DNA of 64,000 bases. It comes from Procambarus clarkii. Its lineage: Eukaryota; Arthropoda; Malacostraca; Decapoda; Cambaridae. Each line of letters begins with the position of its first letter. Position 1 is the first letter of the stretch. Positions 55,836 through 64,000 of this stretch are shown piece after piece. The stretch covers positions 25,249,742 through 25,313,741 of the forward strand of contig NC_091175.1 of assembly GCF_040958095.1 (NCBI RefSeq), given 5' to 3'. Position numbers and translations under genes: made by a program. Under the pieces are notes generated by a model. The model made no database searches. It had not been told where the DNA came from and saw nothing but the letters and a program-made list of their open reading frames with translations.

Positions 55836-58541
<2,706 letters not shown>

Positions 58542-61500
58542 GTAACTGAAAACTCACACCCCAGAAGTGACTCGCACCCATACTCCCACAACTGGTATGT
58601 ACAGGGACGCCTTAATCCGCTTGACCATCACGACCGGACATAAGGAAGTGATAGCCGAGGCTATTTGAACCACTTCCCCGCCGGCACTCGGATGGTAATC
58701 TTGGGCATAGCATTTTGTCAAATCACCTCATTCTTTGGGGCACACGTGAGGAACACAAATGCAAACAAGCCTGAATGGTCCCCAGGACTATATACAACTG
58801 AAAACTCACACCCCAGAAGTGATTCGAACCCATACTCCCACAACTGGTATGTACAGGGACGCCTTAATCCGCTTGACCATCACGACCGGACATAAGGAAG
58901 TGATAGCCGAGGCTATTTGAACCACTTCCCCGCCGGCACTCGGATGGTAATCTTGGGCATAGCATTTTATCAAATCACCTCATTCTTTGGGGCACACGTG
59001 AGGAACACAAATGCAAACAAGCCTGAATGGTCCCCAGGACTATATACAACTGAAAACTCACACCCCAGAAGTGACTCGAACCCATACTCCCACAACTGGT
59101 ATGTACAGGGACGCCTTAATCCGCTTGACCATCACGACCGGACATAAGGAAGTGATAGCCGAGGCTATTTGAACCACTTCCCCGCCGGCACTCGGATGGT
59201 AATCTTGGGCATAGCATTTTATCAAATCACCTCATTCTTTGGGGCACACGTGAGGAACACAAATGCAAACAAGCCTGAATGGTCCCCAGGACTATATACA
59301 ACTGAAAACTCACACCCCAGAAGTGACTCGAACCCATACTCCCACAACTGGTATGTACAGGGACGCCTTAATCCGCTTGACCATCACGACCGGACATAAG
59401 GAAGTGATAGCCGAGGCTATTTGAACCACTTCCCCGCCGGCACTCGGATGGTAATCTTGGGCATAGCATTTTATCAAATCACCTCATTCTTTGGGGCACA
59501 CGTGAGGAACACAAATGCAAACAAGCCTGAATGGTCCCCAGGACTATATACAACTGAAAACTCACACCCCAGAAGTGACTCGAACCCATACTCCCACAAC
59601 TGGTATGTACAGGGACGCCTTAATCCGCTTGACCATCACGACCGGACATAAGGAAGTGATAGCCGAGGCTATTTGAACCACTTCCCCGCCGGCACTCGGA
59701 TGGTAATCTTGGGCATAGCATTTTATCAAATCACCTCATTCTTTGGGGCACACGTGAGGAACACAAATGCAAACAAGCCTGAATGGTCCCCAGGACTATA
59801 TACAACTGAAAACTCACACCCCAGAAGTGACTCGAACCCATACTCCCACAACTGGTATGTACAGGGACGCCTTAATCCGCTTGACCATCACGACCGGACA
59901 TAAGGAAGTGATAGCCGAGGCTATTTGAACCACTTCCCCGCCGGCACTCGGATGGTAATCTTGGGCATAGCATTTTATCAAATCACCTCATTCTTTGGGG
60001 CACACGTGAGGAACACAAATGCAAACAAGCCTGAATGGTCCCCAGGACTATATACAACTGAAAACTCACACCCCAGAAGTGACTCGAACCCATACTCCCA
60101 CAACTGGTATGTACAGGGACGCCTTAATCCGCTTGACCATCACGACCGGACATAAGGAAGTGATAGCCGAGGCTATTTGAACCACTTCCCCGCCGGCACT
60201 CGGATGGTAATCTTGGGCATAGCATTTTATCAAATCACCTCATTCTTTGGGGCACACGTGAGGAACACAAATGCAAACAAGCCTGAATGGTCCCCAGGAC
60301 TATATACAACTGAAAACTCACACCCCAGAAGTGACTCGAACCCATACTCCCACAACTGGTATGTACAGGGACGCCTTAATCCGCTTGACCATCACGACCG
60401 GACATAAGGAAGTGATAGCCGAGGCTATTTGAACCACTTCCCCGCCGGCACTCGGATGGTAATCTTGGGCATAGCATTTTATCAAATCACCTCATTCTTT
60501 GGGGCACACGTGAGGAACACAAATGCAAACAAGCCTGAATGGTCCCCAGGACTATATACAACTGAAAACTCACACCCCAGAAGTGACTCGAACCCATACT
60601 CCCACAACTGGTATGTACAGGGACGCCTTAATCCGCTTGACCATCACGACCGGACATAAGGAAGTGATAGCCGAGGCTATTTGAACCACTTCCCCGCCGG
60701 CACTCGGATGGTAATCTTGGGCATAGCATTTTATCAAATCACCTCATTCTTTGGGGCACACGTGAGGAACACAAATGCAAACAAGCCTGAATGGTCCCCA
60801 GGACTATATACAACTGAAAACTCACACCCCAGAAGTGACTCGAACCCATACTCCCACAACTGGTATGTACAGGGACGCCTTAATCCGCTTGACCATCACG
60901 ACCGGACATAAGGAAGTGATAGCCGAGGCTATTTGAACCACTTCCCCGCCGGCACTCGGATGGTAATCTTGGGCATAGCATTTTATCAAATCACCTCATT
61001 CTTTGGGGCACACGTGAGGAACACAAATGCAAACAAGCCTGAATGGTCCCCAGGACTATATACAACTGAAAACTCACACCCCAGAAGTGACTCGAACCCA
61101 TACTCCCACAACTGGTATGTACAGGGACGCCTTAATCCGCTTGACCATCACGACCGGACATAAGGAAGTGATAGCCGAGGCTATTTGAACCACTTCCCCG
61201 CCGGCACTCGGATGGTAATCTTGGGCATAGCATTTTATCAAATCACCTCATTCTTTGGGGCACACGTGAGGAACACAAATGCAAACAAGCCTGAATGGTC
61301 CCCAGGACTATATACAACTGAAAACTCACACCCCAGAAGTGACTCGAACCCATACTCCCACAACTGGTATGTACAGGGACGCCTTAATCCGCTTGACCAT
61401 CACGACCGGACATAAGGAAGTGATAGCCGAGGCTATTTGAACCACTTCCCCGCCGGCACTCGGATGGTAATCTTGGGCATAGCATTTTATCAAATCACCT

Positions 61501-63312
61501 CATTCTTTGGGGCACACGTGAGGAACACAAATGCAAACAAGCCTGAATGGTCCCCAGGACTATATACAACTGAAAACTCACACCCCAGAAGTGACTCGAA
61601 CCCATACTCCCACAACTGGTATGTACAGGGACGCCTTAATCCGCTTGACCATCACGACCGGACATAAGGAAGTGATAGCCGAGGCTATTTGAACCACTTC
61701 CCCGCCGGCACTCGGATGGTAATCTTGGGCATAGCATTTTATCAAATCACCTCATTCTTTGGGGCACACGTGAGGAACACAAATGCAAACAAGCCTGAAT
61801 GGTCCCCAGGACTATATACAACTGAAAACTCACACCCCAGAAGTGACTCGAACCCATACTCCCACAACTGGTATGTACAGGGACGCCTTAATCCGCTTGA
61901 CCATCACGACCGGACATAAGGAAGTGATAGCCGAGGCTATTTGAACCACTTCCCCGCCGGCACTCGGATGGTAATCTTGGGCATAGCATTTTATCAAATC
62001 ACCTCATTCTTTGGGGCACACGTGAGGAACACAAATGCAAACAAGCCTGAATGGTCCCCAGGACTATATACAACTGAAAACTCACACCCCAGAAGTGACT
62101 CGAACCCATACTCCCACAACTGGTATGTACAGGGACGCCTTAATCCGCTTGACCATCACGACCGGACATAAGGAAGTGATAGCCGAGGCTATTTGAACCA
62201 CTTCCCCGCCGGCACTCGGATGGTAATCTTGGGCATAGCATTTTATCAAATCACCTCATTCTTTGGGGCACACGTGAGGAACACAAATGCAAACAAGCCT
62301 GAATGGTCCCCAGGACTATATACAACTGAAAACTCACACCCCAGAAGTGACTCGAACCCATACTCCCACAACTGGTATGTACAGGGACGCCTTAATCCGC
62401 TTGACCATCACGACCGGACATAAGGAAGTGATAGCCGAGGCTATTTGAACCACTTCCCCGCCGGCACTCGGATGGTAATCTTGGGCATAGCATTTTATCA
62501 AATCACCTCATTCTTTGGGGCACACGTGAGGAACACAAATGCAAACAAGCCTGAATGGTCCCCAGGACTATATACAACTGAAAACTCACACCCCAGAAGT
62601 GACTCGAACCCATACTCCCACAACTGGTATGTACAGGGACGCCTTAATCCGCTTGACCATCACGACCGGACATAAGGAAGTGATAGCCGAGGCTATTTGA
62701 ACCACTTCCCCGCCGGCACTCGGATGATAATCTTGGGCATAGCATTTTATCAAATCACCTCATTCTTTGGGGCACACGTGAGGAACACAAATGCAAACAA
62801 GCCTGAATGGTCCCCAGGACTATATACAACTGAAAACTCACACCCCAGAAGTGACTCGAACCCATACTCCCACAACTGGTATGTACAGGGACGCCTTAAT
62901 CCGCTTGACCATCACGACCGGACATAAGGAAGTGATAGCCGAGGCTATTTGAACCACTTCCCCGCCGGCACTCGGATGGTAATCTTGGGCATAGCATTTT
63001 ATCAAATCACCTCATTCTTTGGGGCACACGTGAGGAACACAAATGCAAACAAGCCTGAATGGTCCCCAGGACTATATACAACTGAAAACTCACACCCCAG
63101 AAGTGACTCGAACCCATACTCCCACAACTGGTATGTACAGGGACGCCTTAATCCGCTTGACCATCACGACCGGACATAAGGAAGTGATAGCCGAGGCTAT
63201 TTGAACCACTTCCCCGCCGGCACTCGGATGGTAATCTTGGGCATAGCATTTTATCAAATCACCTCATTCTTTGGGGCACACGTGAGGAACACAAATGCAA
63301 ACAAGCCTGAAT
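58542..63312 (-). repeat. 252-bp satellite array, about 19 monomers, SINE-derived
   Basis: The 252-bp period is exact from unit to unit. Only isolated differences are seen: cgcaccc and ttgtcaaatc in the first unit, gattcgaacc in the second, gatgataatc near 62725. The sense orientation of the SINE body is minus: ccggtcgtgatggtcaagcgg (A-box-like), ggttcgagtca (B-box-like), then tatatagtcctggggaccattcaggcttgtttgcat. The other ~110 bp (gttcctcacgtgtgccccaaag to tcacttccttatgt) is spacer. A 76-codon plus frame recurs in every unit only because 252 is a multiple of 3; it is not a gene. Confidence 0.93.
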
Positions 63313-63532
63313 GGCTTGTTTGCATTTGTGAGAAATGAGAACAATTGCAAGAATGAGAACAATTTCTATCCCAGCAAGGAACTGAATTTGTGATCCCTAC
63401 TTGCAAGTCGAGACCAATTACTAATTGGAACACCACCGTTGGGGAGAGGAACCATTAGGATTATCGAGGTCCCTTTAGTACTACAAAGACACTGCCCACG
63501 TTACCACCAATAATTCCTGGTTCGACCCAACA
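63313..63532. other. Non-satellite spacer at the array inversion point
   Basis: It starts with cttgtttgcatttgtgag, an inverted echo of the satellite edge. It continues with unique DNA (gagaaatgagaacaattgcaag; 'gagaac' repeated) and contains tcgagaccaattactaattggaa. No gene was seen. It separates minus- from plus-oriented satellite units. Confidence 0.7.
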
Positions 63533-64000
63533 GTGTTTGCATTTGTGTTCCTCACGTGTGCCCCAAAGAATGAGGTGATTTGATAAAATGCTATGCCCAA
63601 GATTACCATCCGAGTGCCGGCGGGGAAGTGGTTCAAAAAGCCTCGGCTATCACTTCCTTATGTCCGGTCGTGATGGTCAAGCGGATTAAGGCGTCCCTGT
63701 ACATACCAGTTGTGGGAGTATGGGTTCGAGTCACTTCTGGGGTGTGAGTTTTCAGTTGTATATAGTCCTGGGGACCATTCAGGCTTGTTTGCATTTGTGT
63801 TCCTCACGTGTGCCCCAAAGAATGAGGTGATTTGATAAAATGCTATGCCCAAGATTACCATCCGAGTGCCGGCGGGGAAGTGGTTCAAATAGCCTCGGCT
63901 ATCACTTCCTTATGTCCGGTCGTGATGGTCAAGCGGATTAAGGCGTCCCTGTACATACCAGTTGTGGGAGTATGGGTTCGAGTCACTTCTGGGGTGTGAG
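63533..64000 (+). repeat. 252-bp satellite, inverted orientation (about 1.9 units, runs off the window)
   Basis: Reverse complement of the main array, with the SINE body now on plus: A-box-like tggtcaagcgg at 63674-63684 and B-box-like ggttcgagtca at 63723-63733, 38 bp apart. One extra base change pair is seen (caaaaagcctcgg for caaatagcctcgg) in the first inverted unit. It continues past the window end. Confidence 0.92.

Noticed and set aside
58665..63179. Eighteen identical 76-codon plus-strand ORFs
   Set aside because: They arise because the 252-bp satellite period is a multiple of three. The frame is antisense to the SINE body and has no protein features.
58542..64000. CRISPR-like regular repeat or tRNA gene cluster
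   Set aside because: Repeat and spacer are both conserved, units are 252 bp, and the genome is eukaryotic. The tRNA-like part lacks a convincing full cloverleaf, so it is a SINE relic and not a tRNA gene.

Overview
This window is eukaryotic, repeat-saturated intergenic DNA, most likely from a decapod crustacean (crayfish-like). That guess rests on my recollection of the repeat families: CR1 LINEs ending in TTCTTATG octamers, the tRNA-derived SINE ending in 'attcaggcttgtttgcat', the (AAC)n-tailed element, and long AT microsatellites. I cannot test it here. There is no operon, CRISPR array, rRNA or intron-bearing host gene I can support. Nearly every long reading frame belongs to a retroelement.

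Layout. (1) 1-21387 is a mosaic of at least nine CR1-type LINE copies in both orientations, nested or abutting at their octamer tails. One copy has an intact 978-codon ORF2 (EN+RT, 16323-19259, minus). Another keeps an SGNH-esterase ORF1 (8328-9155). A 1094-bp solo-LTR-like insert with a 5-bp target duplication sits at the same CR1 position in two copies exactly 7919 bp apart, so about 3.9 kb is duplicated. (2) 21386-43185 is a large inverted repeat. Both arms carry a gene with a Ufd2/UBE4-like U-box and an Asp-rich minisatellite, then about 1.9 kb of noncoding DNA, then Gypsy integrase debris. The left arm (21386-30484) was invaded by an ORF1-only, poly(A)-tailed element that was itself split by an RT-RNase H LINE. 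The right arm (36330-43185) was invaded by a second ORF1-only element. The centre holds Pao-like gag, LTR-like DNA and a decayed Gypsy gag-protease. (3) 44336-58436 is a tandem array of four ~1.24-1.46 kb composite units, each with three ~168-bp subrepeats. It is interrupted by a full-length 5675-bp RT-RNase H LINE (12-bp target duplication), a truncated copy of the same LINE (10-bp target duplication) and a 914-bp palindrome carrying Penelope-like 5' ends. (4) 58542-64000 is a highly homogeneous 252-bp satellite (about 19 units, then an orientation flip). Its monomer contains a tRNA-derived SINE body with A and B boxes.

How it works together. Autonomous LINEs (CR1; the RNase H-bearing, I-like LINEs) supply the retrotransposition machinery. 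ORF1-only elements share an initiator/GGACGTG-type 5' end with the full LINE and look like non-autonomous partners. Segmental, inverted and tandem duplication then rearranged the insertions. The most interesting candidates are the U-box gene, the ORF1-only elements with their shared promoter, the composite array and the SINE-derived satellite. Assembly error must be excluded for the near-identical duplicates and palindromes.
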